Shown piece by piece: positions 32,751-41,339 of a stretch of DNA of 64,000 bases. Where the stretch lies: positions 1,297,208 to 1,361,207 of the forward strand of contig NZ_JARYGZ010000001.1 in assembly GCF_029906645.1 (NCBI RefSeq), read 5' to 3'. This DNA comes from Sphingomonas oryzagri (GTDB lineage Bacteria > Pseudomonadota > Alphaproteobacteria > Sphingomonadales > Sphingomonadaceae). Made by a program: the position numbers and the translations under genes. Each line of letters opens with the position of its first letter. Positions within the stretch are counted from its first letter, which is position 1. The notes beneath the pieces were generated by a model. That model saw only the letters and a list, made by a program, of their open reading frames with translations. It made no database searches and was not told the origin of the DNA.

Positions 32751-33395
32751 CTAGGAGGTCGGCGCGTTGACCGCCCGTTGCGCCTCGAACGCACGCCGAT
32801 AAGCAGGACGCGCCTCGCCACGGGCGACATAAGCGCCGAGATTGGGATATTCGTCCAGCAAACCGGACATACGCAGGCGAAGCAGGACCGAGACCATCAG
32901 CAGGTCGCCGGCAGAGAATACGTCGTCGAGCCACTCCGCCTCACCCAACCGGACGGACAGTTGCGCGAGGCGCGCGCGGATGCGATCGAGCACCAGAGGA
33001 AGGCGCTCCGCCGCCCACGGCCTGTCGCCCTCGATGATGCGCGCCACTGTGAGGTCGAGGATGGGCGGCTCGACCGTATTCAGCGCCGCGAACATCCAGG
33101 TGATCGCACGCGCCCGTGCATCGGGATCAACCGGCAGCAATCCTGCGCGCGTCTCCGCGATGTGGAGCACGATGGCTCCCGTCTCGAAAATCGCCATACC
33201 ATCCTCTTCATAGGTCGGGATCTGGCCGAACGGATGGAGGGCGAGGTGCGCGGGTTCCTTCATCGCGGCGAAGGAGACGAAGCGGACGTCGTAAGGCTGC
33301 GTTACCTCCTCCAATGCCCAGCGGATGCGCGTGTCGCGGGCGAGTCCCTTCCCGCCATCGGGCGAACATTCAAAGGCCGTGATGGTCGGTCTCAT
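32751..33395 (-). CDS. Glutathione S-transferase family protein
   Basis: This is a 214-residue GST. The N-terminal thioredoxin-like domain includes RIRWALEEV, FGQIPTYEEDG with the cis-proline, and FETGAIVLHIAE with the ET/GS-binding pair. The helical C-terminal domain contains WLDDVFSAGDLLM, with the conserved aspartate cap. It may conjugate or reduce small electrophiles; the substrate is unknown. The ATG at 33395 has GGAGGG ahead of it. It is divergent from the SulP gene across a 220-base region holding two hairpins. Confidence 0.88.
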   Translation of the reverse strand: MRPTITAFECSPDGGKGLARDTRIRWALEEVTQPYDVRFVSFAAMKEPAHLALHPFGQIPTYEEDGMAIFETGAIVLHIAETRAGLLPVDPDARARAITWMFAALNTVEPPILDLTVARIIEGDRPWAAERLPLVLDRIRARLAQLSVRLGEAEWLDDVFSAGDLLMVSVLLRLRMSGLLDEYPNLGAYVARGEARPAYRRAFEAQRAVNAPTS

Positions 33396-33500
33396 GCGTC
33401 CCTCCCCCCCATGCTCTGCCAAATCGTCCCGCGCGCCATGCAGCCTATCACAAGCCTTGCTTTCGCGATCATAGTCCGTATCAGGCCAGTATTCGCAAGG

Positions 33501-33546
33501 ATCCGGTGCAAGTCCGGATGGCTATCCCGGCCGCCGATCCGCCGGG
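33501..33546 (+). promoter_or_regulatory. Structured leader of the SulP gene
   Basis: Two hairpins lie close together in the SulP leader: ATCCGG-tgcaagt-CCGGAT (33501-33519) and CCCGGC-N9-GCCGGG (33526-33546). They end about 70 bases before the start codon. Alphaproteobacterial SulP genes can carry a conserved leader RNA called the sul1 motif; I cannot confirm a match by eye. Confidence 0.4.
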
Positions 33547-33616
33547 CAACCCACGCACGATATTCCCTGTCGACGCTTGTTCCAAGCCGCCGGCTCGTGC
33601 GCGTGTGATGGCAATC

Positions 33617-35107
33617 ATGACCAATCTTTCCTCTTCGCTCCGGGCCGAATGGCTGCCCAGCGCCCAGCAGGCGCGTCGTGACGTTCTGGCCGGCATCGTC
33701 GTCGCGCTGGCCCTGATACCGGAGGCGATCGGCTTCTCGATCATCTCCGGCGTCGATCCCCGCGTCGGCCTTTACGCGTCCGTGGTGATCGCGATGGTGA
33801 TCGCGCTGCTCGGCGGACGGCCGGCGATGATTTCGGCCGCTACGGCCTCGGTTGCCGTGGTGGTGACGCCGCTGGTCCATGACCATGGTGTCAACTACCT
33901 GTTCGCCGCGACCATCCTGATGGGACTGATCCAGATCGTCGCCGGGTTGGTGCGGCTGGACCTTCTGATGCAATTCGTTTCCCGCTCGGTGATCACCGGC
34001 TTCGTCAACGCGCTCGCCATCCTGATCTTCATGGCGCAGCTGCCGCAATTCACGGGCGCCGGCTGGCAGACCTATGCGATGGTCGCAGTGGGCCTCGCGA
34101 TCATCTATCTCTTCCCGCGGCTGACCAAGGCCATCCCCTCCCCCTTGGTCGCGATCCTGCTGCTCGCGGCCGTCAGCATCCACTGGCACCTGCCGGTACG
34201 CACCGTCGGCGACATGGGCCGCCTGCCGGAGGGTCTGCCGAGCTTCGCGCTACCCCATGTGCCGCTCACCTGGGAAACGCTGCGCATCATCGTGCCCTAT
34301 GCGATCACCATGGCCGCGGTCGGCCTGCTGGAATCGATGCTGACGGCGCAGATCGTCGACGACATGACCGACACCGAAAGCGACCGGAAACGCGAGTGCA
34401 TGGGGCAAGGCGGCGCCAACATCGCCGCCGCCCTGTTCGGCGGCATGGGTGGCTGCGCGATGATCGGGCAGACCGTGATCAACGTCTCGTCCGGCGGTCG
34501 CAGTCGGCTCTCCACCTTCACGGCGGGTGCGGTGCTGCTGTTCCTGCTCGCGGTGCTCGGCCCCTGGGTGGGGCGCATCCCGATGCCCGCTTTGGTGGCG
34601 GTGATGGTGATGGTGTCGATCGGCACGTTCAGCTGGAATTCGATCCCCAATCTGCGCCGCCATCCACCCACGTCCTCGATCGTCATGCTGGTGACCGTGA
34701 TCGTGGTGGTCGCGACGCGGGATCTGTCCAAGGGCGTGCTGGCCGGCGTCTTGCTGTCGGGGATATTCTTCGCGGCCAAGGTACGGCGAATGTTCGCTGT
34801 TGAGCGCGAACAAAACGGCGCGGGTGCCGTCTATCGCGTGAGCGGCCAGCTCTTCTTCGCCTCGGTCGATCGCTTCGTCGCTGCTTTCCGGGGTGAGGAA
34901 ACGGCGGAGCAGATCATCATCGACGTCTCCGCGGCCCACTTCTGGGACATTTCGGCGATCGGCGCGCTCGATCGTATCGTCGCCCGCCTGCGGGCGATGG
35001 GCAAGGAGGTGGAGGTGATCGGCACCAATCGCGCCAGCGCGGACCTGATCGACCGCTTCGCCCTGCACGACAAGACCGGCGTCGAGACCGGCGCCGTGCC
35101 CCACTAG
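33617..35107 (+). CDS. SulP-family inorganic anion transporter with STAS domain
   Basis: This is a 496-residue transporter. The SulP membrane domain of 10-12 helices starts with [22 protein letters not shown] and includes [28 protein letters not shown]. The cytoplasmic STAS domain occupies about residues 400-490 ([40 protein letters not shown]). The family moves sulfate, bicarbonate or other anions. ATG 33617 is chosen; ATG 33608 is an equally possible start, since neither has a strong ribosome site. A structured leader precedes it. Confidence 0.9.
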   Translation: MTNLSSSLRAEWLPSAQQARRDVLAGIVVALALIPEAIGFSIISGVDPRVGLYASVVIAMVIALLGGRPAMISAATASVAVVVTPLVHDHGVNYLFAATILMGLIQIVAGLVRLDLLMQFVSRSVITGFVNALAILIFMAQLPQFTGAGWQTYAMVAVGLAIIYLFPRLTKAIPSPLVAILLLAAVSIHWHLPVRTVGDMGRLPEGLPSFALPHVPLTWETLRIIVPYAITMAAVGLLESMLTAQIVDDMTDTESDRKRECMGQGGANIAAALFGGMGGCAMIGQTVINVSSGGRSRLSTFTAGAVLLFLLAVLGPWVGRIPMPALVAVMVMVSIGTFSWNSIPNLRRHPPTSSIVMLVTVIVVVATRDLSKGVLAGVLLSGIFFAAKVRRMFAVEREQNGAGAVYRVSGQLFFASVDRFVAAFRGEETAEQIIIDVSAAHFWDISAIGALDRIVARLRAMGKEVEVIGTNRASADLIDRFALHDKTGVETGAVPH

Positions 35108-35121
35108 CGACGTTCAGAGGA

Positions 35122-35589
35122 TTATGGCTGGGGCTCGACGTCCGCGAGATGCTCCAGCCGATCCGCGAGCTTGCCGACGATCCGGATAAGCTCGGTCAAC
35201 TCCTCGTCCTCCAGCGCGGCGAACACCTCGCGAATATAATCCTGACGCGTGGCTTCCGACGCGCGAACCACCACCTCGCCTTCCGACGTAAGGGTGATCC
35301 GCTTCGCCCGACGATCGTTGGGATCGGGATCGCGCCGCACGAGGCCATCCCGCTCCAGCCCGTCGATCGCTTCCGTGATCGTCCGTGGCGCGAAACCGAA
35401 CGATGACGCGAGATCGATCGAACGGGCAGGCCCTTCCCGAACGATATGAGACAGCAGTTTCGTTCGCGCGAACGAGGCGCCGCGCGCCGTCATCATGCGG
35501 TCGAACAGGCGATGGGACCGCAGGTAGAACTCCCTGAGGGCATCCGCCGCGCGTTCCTGCTCTTGATGACGTATATTATGAGGGGCCAT
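35122..35589 (-). CDS. MarR-family regulator
   Basis: This is a 155-residue MarR protein with a winged helix at about residues 45-110 (LLSHIVREGPARSIDLASSFGFAPRTITEAIDGLERDGLVRRDPDPNDRRAKRITLTSEG). The DPNDRRAK wing is characteristic. A long frame upstream is open but overlaps the divergent efflux gene, so the ATG starting MAPHNIR is preferred. It is transcribed away from the emrAB-type operon across 79 bases and very likely represses it until a toxic ligand binds. Confidence 0.9.
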   Translation of the reverse strand: MAPHNIRHQEQERAADALREFYLRSHRLFDRMMTARGASFARTKLLSHIVREGPARSIDLASSFGFAPRTITEAIDGLERDGLVRRDPDPNDRRAKRITLTSEGEVVVRASEATRQDYIREVFAALEDEELTELIRIVGKLADRLEHLADVEPQP

Positions 35590-35668
35590 ACAATGAGGGC
35601 TTGTCACAGCTGTCCCGATTAGGCAAGGGGCGTCAATCACCGGCACCGCCGGAAAGGGAAAGTTGCGC

Positions 35669-36805
35669 ATGTCCGATAATAGCGAACCTGCCGAGAAGCC
35701 GACCAGGAAGGGCCTTAGCCCCCGCGCCCGGCTGATCCTGATGATCGTCGGCGCGGTCGTGCTGGTCGCGATCATCGTCTGGTTCATCCACTACGAGACT
35801 CGCGGCAAATATCTGGAGGGCACCAACGACGCCTATATCCGCGCCGATGCGGTAACGGTCAGTCCGAAGGTGACCGGCTATGTCGAGCAGGTGTTCGTCG
35901 CCGACAACCAGGACGTGAAGGCGGGCCAGCCGCTCGTCCGTATCGACGCGCGCGACTACAAGGCACAGACCGCCCAGTATCAGGCGCAGATCGACGTCGC
36001 GAAGGCCAATGCCGACAATGTTCGCGCCGGCATCCGCGAGCAGCAGGCGGCAATCGATCAGGCGCGGGCGCAGTTGGCATCCAGCCAGGCGGACGCCCGC
36101 TTCGTCGCCGGTGAAGTGGCGCGCTACGCGCCGCTGGCCGCGAGCGGGGCGGAAACGCGCGAGAAACTCGCCACCCTCCGCAACCAGGCGACGCAGGCCG
36201 CTAAGACCGCCGCCGCCAACGCCGCCGCGCTGACCAGCGCCGAGCGCCGCATCGGCTCGCTGCAGGCGCAGGTCCGCCAGGCCGAAGCGCAGGGCGAGAG
36301 CGCCAAGGCGCAGCTCGCCGCCGCCGACGTCAATCTCGGATCGACGATCATCCGCGCCTCGGTCGATGGTCGGGTCGGCGACAAGAGCGTGCGGGTCGGC
36401 CAGTATGTTTCGCAGGGCACCCGGCTGATGTCGGTGGTGCCGCTCCGGGCGATCTACATCAGCGCGAACTTCAAGGAGACCCAGCTCGGCCTGATGCGCC
36501 CCGGCCAGCCCGCGCACATCAAGGTCGATGCCCTGCCCGGCGTCGATCTGAGCGGCCACGTCGAGAGCGTGTCGCCGGGCACGGGGGCGCAATTCTCGCT
36601 GATCCCGCCGCAGAACGCGACCGGCAACTTCACCAAGATCGTCCAGCGCGTGCCCGTCCGCATCGCGATCGATGCGGGGCCGGACGCGCGGCGCGTTCTC
36701 GTCCCCGGCCTGTCGGTCGAGGTCACGGTCGATACGATCAGCGCCCGCGGGGACATCAGCCGGATCGAGGATCAGGAAAAGGCCCGCAGCCGGAGCGGTC
36801 AGTGA
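35669..36805 (+). CDS. emrA: HlyD/EmrA-type membrane-fusion protein
   Basis: This is a 378-residue periplasmic adaptor of a drug efflux pump. There is one N-terminal membrane helix (LILMIVGAVVLVAIIVWFI). A lipoyl-like half motif follows (AVTVSPKVTGYVEQVFVADNQDVKAGQPL), then a coiled-coil hairpin rich in Ala and Gln (about residues 100-215), and the second lipoyl half (IIRASVDGRVGDKSVRVGQYV). AAGGGAAAG precedes the ATG. Its stop overlaps the GTG start of the MFS partner. MarR is encoded divergently. Confidence 0.92.
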   Translation: MSDNSEPAEKPTRKGLSPRARLILMIVGAVVLVAIIVWFIHYETRGKYLEGTNDAYIRADAVTVSPKVTGYVEQVFVADNQDVKAGQPLVRIDARDYKAQTAQYQAQIDVAKANADNVRAGIREQQAAIDQARAQLASSQADARFVAGEVARYAPLAASGAETREKLATLRNQATQAAKTAAANAAALTSAERRIGSLQAQVRQAEAQGESAKAQLAAADVNLGSTIIRASVDGRVGDKSVRVGQYVSQGTRLMSVVPLRAIYISANFKETQLGLMRPGQPAHIKVDALPGVDLSGHVESVSPGTGAQFSLIPPQNATGNFTKIVQRVPVRIAIDAGPDARRVLVPGLSVEVTVDTISARGDISRIEDQEKARSRSGQ

Positions 36806-38364
36806 GTTCCGCTCCCCCCGCATCGAGCGCGTCGGCTACGCCCGAGCGGGCGGATGCGGCGGCCTGGCTCGCCGTCGCGGCGGGCACGATCGGTGCGCTG
36901 ATGGCGACGCTCGACATCTCGATCGTCAACTCCTCCCTGCCGACGATCCAGGGCGAAATCGGCGCCAGCGGTACCGAAGGCACCTGGATCTCGACCGCCT
37001 ATCTGGTCGCCGAGATCGTGATCATCCCGCTTTCCGGCTGGCTGGAGCGCGTGTTCGGCCTGCGCACCTTCCTGATGATCGCGACCACCCTGTTCGTCGC
37101 CTTCTCGATGACCTGCGGCCTGTCCGACACCCTGCCGATGATGATCGTCGGCCGCATCGGCCAGGGCTTCACCGGCGGCGCGCTGATCCCCACCGCGATG
37201 ACGATCATCGCCACCCGCCTGCCGCGCGAACAACAGCCGATCGGCAACGCGATGTTCGGCATGACCGCGATCCTCGGCCCGGTGCTCGGCCCGGTGCTGG
37301 GCGGCTGGCTGACCGAGAATGTCAGCTGGCACTATGCCTTCTTCATCAACCTGCCGATCGGCTTCAGCCTGCTGACGCTGCTGATCATCGCCATGCAGCA
37401 CCAGGCGCCGCGCTGGGAATTGATCCGCGAGGCGGACTGGTTCGGTATCCTCGGCCTCGCCATGGGCCTCGGCGGGATGACCGTGGTGCTGGAAGAGGGC
37501 GAACGCGAGCAGTGGTTCTCCTCGCCGGAAATCCGCTGGCTCACGCTGGTGTCGGTGCTCGGCTTCATCTCGCTGTTCACGGGGCAGATCGTGTCGCGCC
37601 GGCCGGTGATCCGCCTGCGCCTGCTGCTCAACCGGCAGTTCGGTGCGGTGGTGGTGATGGTCACGATGGTCGGCATGGTGATCTACGGCACATCCTATGT
37701 GATCCCGCAGTTCCTGTCCCAGATCAGCGACTATAACGCGCTTCAGTCGGGACAGGTCGTCCTGCTCTCCGGCGTCCCGATGATCCTGATGATGCCCTTC
37801 ACACCGAAGCTGGTGCAGATCATCGACATTCGCGTCTCGGTGACGCTCGGCATGGCGATCCTCGCCTACAGCGCCTACATGGAGACCGACATCACCTCGC
37901 TGAGCGACGGGCATACCTTCGCCCAATCGCAGCTGCTGCGCGGCGTCGGCACCGTGTTCACGATGATCTTCCTCAATCAGGCGGCGATCCGATCGGTCGA
38001 TCGCGATCAGGCGAGCGACGCCTCGGGTCTCTACAACACCGCCCGCAACCTGGGCGGCAGCCTCGCGCTGGCGAGCATCGCCGTCATTCAGGACCAGCGG
38101 ATCTGGTTGCACAGCCGCCGGATCGAGGAATCGATGTCGGCCAATTCGGATATCGTGCAATCCTATATCGCGGGGCAGACGCAATCGCTGGGCAGCAGCG
38201 ACGCCGCCTACCAGAACCTCAACGCGATCATCCAGACGCAGGCGCTGACCATGACCTATGCCGATCTGTTCTGGTTGCTGTCCGTGGGCATCGTCTGCGT
38301 GACCCCCCTCGTCCTTTTCCTGCGCCCGCTGCCCAAAGGCGCCAAGCCCGTTGCGAGCCACTGA
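36802..38364 (+). CDS. emrB: EmrB-type DHA2 multidrug efflux MFS transporter
   Basis: This is a 520-residue transporter with about fourteen helices, the DHA2 length. Family marks are LDISIVNSSLPTIQGEIGAS, WISTAYLVAEIVIIPLSGWL (motif D1-like), GRIGQGFTGGALIPTAM and GPVLGPVLGGWLTENVSWHYAFFINLPIG (antiporter motif C; quoted only in part). The GTG start overlaps the emrA stop in a GTGA junction. Together with the adaptor and the outer-membrane factor it forms a complete tripartite pump. Confidence 0.93.
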   Translation: MSSAPPASSASATPERADAAAWLAVAAGTIGALMATLDISIVNSSLPTIQGEIGASGTEGTWISTAYLVAEIVIIPLSGWLERVFGLRTFLMIATTLFVAFSMTCGLSDTLPMMIVGRIGQGFTGGALIPTAMTIIATRLPREQQPIGNAMFGMTAILGPVLGPVLGGWLTENVSWHYAFFINLPIGFSLLTLLIIAMQHQAPRWELIREADWFGILGLAMGLGGMTVVLEEGEREQWFSSPEIRWLTLVSVLGFISLFTGQIVSRRPVIRLRLLLNRQFGAVVVMVTMVGMVIYGTSYVIPQFLSQISDYNALQSGQVVLLSGVPMILMMPFTPKLVQIIDIRVSVTLGMAILAYSAYMETDITSLSDGHTFAQSQLLRGVGTVFTMIFLNQAAIRSVDRDQASDASGLYNTARNLGGSLALASIAVIQDQRIWLHSRRIEESMSANSDIVQSYIAGQTQSLGSSDAAYQNLNAIIQTQALTMTYADLFWLLSVGIVCVTPLVLFLRPLPKGAKPVASH

Positions 38365-38365
38365 G

Positions 38366-39835
38366 ATGACGCGTCACCTGCCTCTCCTCCTTCTTCCGGT
38401 CCTGCTCTCGGCCTGCACGGTCGGCCCCAATTACGCCGGGCCGCCCGACGCCGCGCCGCACGCATCCAAGGCCGGCCGGTTCGCGCGTGCCGATGAAGAC
38501 CTGACCACCACCGCGCAACCAGGGGTCGCGCACTGGTGGGAAGAACTCGGCGATCCGACGCTGAACACGCTCGAGCAGCGCGCGCTCGCCGCCAATCCCG
38601 ATCTGGCCGGCGCCGAGGCCCGGCTGCGGCAGGCCCGCGCCTCGCTGCGTGAGCAGAAGGCCAATCTGCTGCCCAAGGCGGATGCGACGGCGCTCTACGC
38701 CCATGCGCGCTTCCCCGGCCTCAACCTCGACAACTCCGATTCCGGATCGGACAGCGGCAGCGGGGGATCGAGTGCGCTCGATCTCTACAATCTCGGCTTT
38801 GACGCGAGCTGGGAGGTCGATCTGTTCGGTGGCCAGCGTCGCGCCATCGAGGCGGCGCGCGCTACGGCGGAGTCGGCCCAGGCCAACCTCGCGGACACGC
38901 AGGTCAGCCTGACCGCCGAACTGGCGCAGGCCTATCTCAACCTGCGCGACCGGCAGCACCGCATCGCGCTCAACACGCAGGCGATCGCCCGGCAGGAGCA
39001 GATGCTGGCGCTGACCCGCCAGCGCTTCGCCAGTGGCACCGCCTCGCGCCTCGACGTCGAGCGATTGAGCCAGCAGCTCGACAGCACGCGCGCCGATACG
39101 ACTCCGCTCACCGCCGAGCGCGACGCCTATCTCGACGAGATTGCGACGCTGACCGGCGACGAGCCGGGCGATCTGGACACGACGCTCACCCCGATCCAGC
39201 CGATCCCCCTGCCCCCCGCGCAGGTCGCGATCGGTGATCCGGCCGCGATGCTCCAGCGCCGCCCCGACATCCGCGCCGCCGAGCGCACGCTCGCGGCGGA
39301 TACCGCGAAAATCGGACAGGCCGAGGCCGGACGTTTCCCGCGTCTGTCCATCATGGGCATCATCGGCGTCGGCGGCACCAGCCCGGCCGACCTCACCCAT
39401 CTCGACGACTTCACCGCGCTGATCGCCCCGCAGCTCAGCTGGAGCTTCCTCGATTTCGGGCGGAACAAGGCGAAGGTGCTGCAGGCGCAGGGCGTGCGCG
39501 ACGAAGCCGAGGCCAAGTACCGCTCGACCGTGCTGGCCGCGCTGCGCGACGCCAACGACTCGCTCTCGCGCTTCCGCGCCCGGCGCATCACCGTCGCGAC
39601 GCTGGCGCGCGCCAAGGCGTCGGCGGACATGTCCGCCTCACTCGCCGAAGAGCGCTACCGGGCGGGCACGTCGACGCTGATCGACCTGCTCGACGCCCAG
39701 CGCCAGCAGATCGACGCGACGCAGAACCTGTCCAACGCGCAGGCCGCGCTCACCGGCGATTTCGTCTCGATCCAGAAAGCTCTCGGTCTGGGCTGGAGCG
39801 ATCCGTCGCCCGCCATGCAGACCAGCGCGCGTTAA
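38366..39835 (+). CDS. NodT-family outer-membrane efflux lipoprotein
   Basis: This is a 489-residue TolC-like outer-membrane factor with a lipobox (LLSAC) and the family start CTVGPNYAGP. The helical barrel repeats are seen in VAHWWEELGDPTLNTLEQRALAANPDLA, WEVDLFGG and a second repeat with SWSFLDFGRNKA. GTSTLIDLLDAQRQ near the C-terminus is typical of RND/MFS outer-membrane factors. It starts one base after the emrB stop, so the three pump genes form one transcript. Confidence 0.92.
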   Translation: MTRHLPLLLLPVLLSACTVGPNYAGPPDAAPHASKAGRFARADEDLTTTAQPGVAHWWEELGDPTLNTLEQRALAANPDLAGAEARLRQARASLREQKANLLPKADATALYAHARFPGLNLDNSDSGSDSGSGGSSALDLYNLGFDASWEVDLFGGQRRAIEAARATAESAQANLADTQVSLTAELAQAYLNLRDRQHRIALNTQAIARQEQMLALTRQRFASGTASRLDVERLSQQLDSTRADTTPLTAERDAYLDEIATLTGDEPGDLDTTLTPIQPIPLPPAQVAIGDPAAMLQRRPDIRAAERTLAADTAKIGQAEAGRFPRLSIMGIIGVGGTSPADLTHLDDFTALIAPQLSWSFLDFGRNKAKVLQAQGVRDEAEAKYRSTVLAALRDANDSLSRFRARRITVATLARAKASADMSASLAEERYRAGTSTLIDLLDAQRQQIDATQNLSNAQAALTGDFVSIQKALGLGWSDPSPAMQTSAR

Positions 39836-39856
39836 GGCTGGGCGCGTCCGACGAAA

Positions 39857-40399
39857 TCAGGAACGGGGAATATCCTCGGGCCTGTCGATATCGATGAGGT
39901 GCTGCGGATCGGTGAGTACGATTTCGGCCCGGTCCAGTAGATCCCGCGCACCGCGATCGCCGGTGAGGTCTTGCAACGCGTCGAACCAGCGCGAACCGAA
40001 CAGCGCCGGCGGCGACCGCTGCCTTCCATCACCCGATGCGATCCGCGCATCGCTTCCCCGGCAAGCGGCCAAAAGCCGGCCGAGGTGATCGACGGGAATG
40101 TATGGCATGTCGGCCAGCGCGATCATCACCGCTTCCGCGCCGGCCTGCCGAACCCGGTTCATTCCCAGCCCGATGGAACGGGCCATCCCCTCCTCCGGCC
40201 GATCGTTCTCGACCAGGTCGAAGCCGGGCCAATCCGGCCTGCCAGGCCGGGTAACGACGATATGCGCAGTGAAAGGAAGTTGAAGCAGCGTGCGCGCCGC
40301 ATGTTGCCCAAGCGGCACCCCTCGCAGTGGAGCGCTGAGCTTGTCCGCCCCGAAGCGGGTCGACCGCCCCGCCGCCAGCAGCAGGGCCGCGATCTTCAC
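39857..40399 (-). CDS. mocA: Molybdenum cofactor cytidylyltransferase-like NTP transferase
   Basis: This is a 180-residue MobA-like NTP transferase. The nucleotide loop LLAAGRSTRFGADKL is at the N-terminus, ALADMPYI contains the metal-binding aspartate, and the end has a DIDRPEDI block. In MocA this enzyme turns molybdopterin into its cytosine dinucleotide form, required by xanthine-oxidase-family enzymes such as the PaoABC set upstream. The GTG start overlaps the XdhC stop (GTGA), which ties it to that operon. Confidence 0.88.
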   Translation of the reverse strand: MKIAALLLAAGRSTRFGADKLSAPLRGVPLGQHAARTLLQLPFTAHIVVTRPGRPDWPGFDLVENDRPEEGMARSIGLGMNRVRQAGAEAVMIALADMPYIPVDHLGRLLAACRGSDARIASGDGRQRSPPALFGSRWFDALQDLTGDRGARDLLDRAEIVLTDPQHLIDIDRPEDIPRS

Positions 40400-41322
40400 C
40401 CGCGTTCGCGCCCCAGCGCCGCGACCATGCCGGCCGCGACCGACAGCGCGATTTCCGCCGCCCCGATTGCGCCTATATTGATTCCGGCCGGTCCATCGAT
40501 GCGCGCAAGGTCGCCTTCTCCGATCCCCGCCGCTGCCAACCGCTCCAACCGCGCGGCGTGACTGCGCCGCGAGCCGAGGGCCGCGACATAACCGGTCGGG
40601 TGGGCCAGCGCCGCAATCAGCGCGGGATCGTCGATCTTGGGATCATGGCTCAGCGTGACGACGGCGCTGGCCTTGTCCGGTCGCCCCGCAGCAATCGCCT
40701 CGTCCGGCCAACGATCGTCCAGATCCATGCCCGGAAAGCGCTCGTCCGTGAGGAAGCGGCCGCGCGGATCAACGATGATCGGCCGCACGCCAAGCGTCCG
40801 CGCGATTCCTGCGAGGCTCTGCGCAATCTGCACCGCGCCGACGATGAACAGCCGTCGGGGGGGCAGGTAGTGGTTTGCGAAAGCATCGCCCCCATCCGCG
40901 CGGGCCAAGAAACTGAGACCGCTGTCGAGATCGGTGGCGATCTGGACGATCTGCCCGTCGCCCCGCCCCTTGGCGATCACGTCGAACAATGCTGGCGGGA
41001 AACCGCGATCCGAAACCGGCTGCACCAGGACTTCGATATTGCCGCCACAGGGAAGCCCAACCTCCCAGGCCGACGCGTCCGATACGCCGTAGCGGCGCCG
41101 CTCTGTCTTTCCGCTGACGATGACCTGCTCGGCAAGCGCGATCACCTCGCCCTCGACACATCCGCCGGACACCGATCCCTCGAACCGGCCATCCACGTGG
41201 ACCAGCATGTGGCTGCCTTTCGGCCTTGGCGCCGAACCCCAGGTCGATACGACGGTGGCGAGCGCCATCGGGGCGCCGCGCCACGCCTCGAAAGCGGAAA
41301 GGATTGTCTCGTGATCGTGCAT
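40396..41322 (-). CDS. XdhC-family molybdenum cofactor maturation protein (PaoD-like)
   Basis: This is a 308-residue XdhC/CoxI family protein. The N-terminal XdhC domain has WGSAPRPKGSHMLV and GSVSGGCVEGEV; the C-terminal Rossmann domain has RLFIVGAVQIAQSLAGIA and VTLSHDPKIDDPAL. Such proteins receive the finished molybdopterin cytosine dinucleotide, add the sulfido ligand and insert it into the target enzyme. It lies 17 bases after the paoC-like gene and overlaps mocA, matching the paoABCD layout of Escherichia coli. Confidence 0.9.
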   Translation of the reverse strand: MHDHETILSAFEAWRGAPMALATVVSTWGSAPRPKGSHMLVHVDGRFEGSVSGGCVEGEVIALAEQVIVSGKTERRRYGVSDASAWEVGLPCGGNIEVLVQPVSDRGFPPALFDVIAKGRGDGQIVQIATDLDSGLSFLARADGGDAFANHYLPPRRLFIVGAVQIAQSLAGIARTLGVRPIIVDPRGRFLTDERFPGMDLDDRWPDEAIAAGRPDKASAVVTLSHDPKIDDPALIAALAHPTGYVAALGSRRSHAARLERLAAAGIGEGDLARIDGPAGINIGAIGAAEIALSVAAGMVAALGRERG

Positions 41323-41339
41323 GATGCGGATGCCGGCCG

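Noticed and set aside
33501-33540. Cobalamin riboswitch before SulP
   Set aside because: GGTGCAAGTCCGG recalls the B12 box, but the rest of the conserved core is missing and the gene is not a cobalamin gene.
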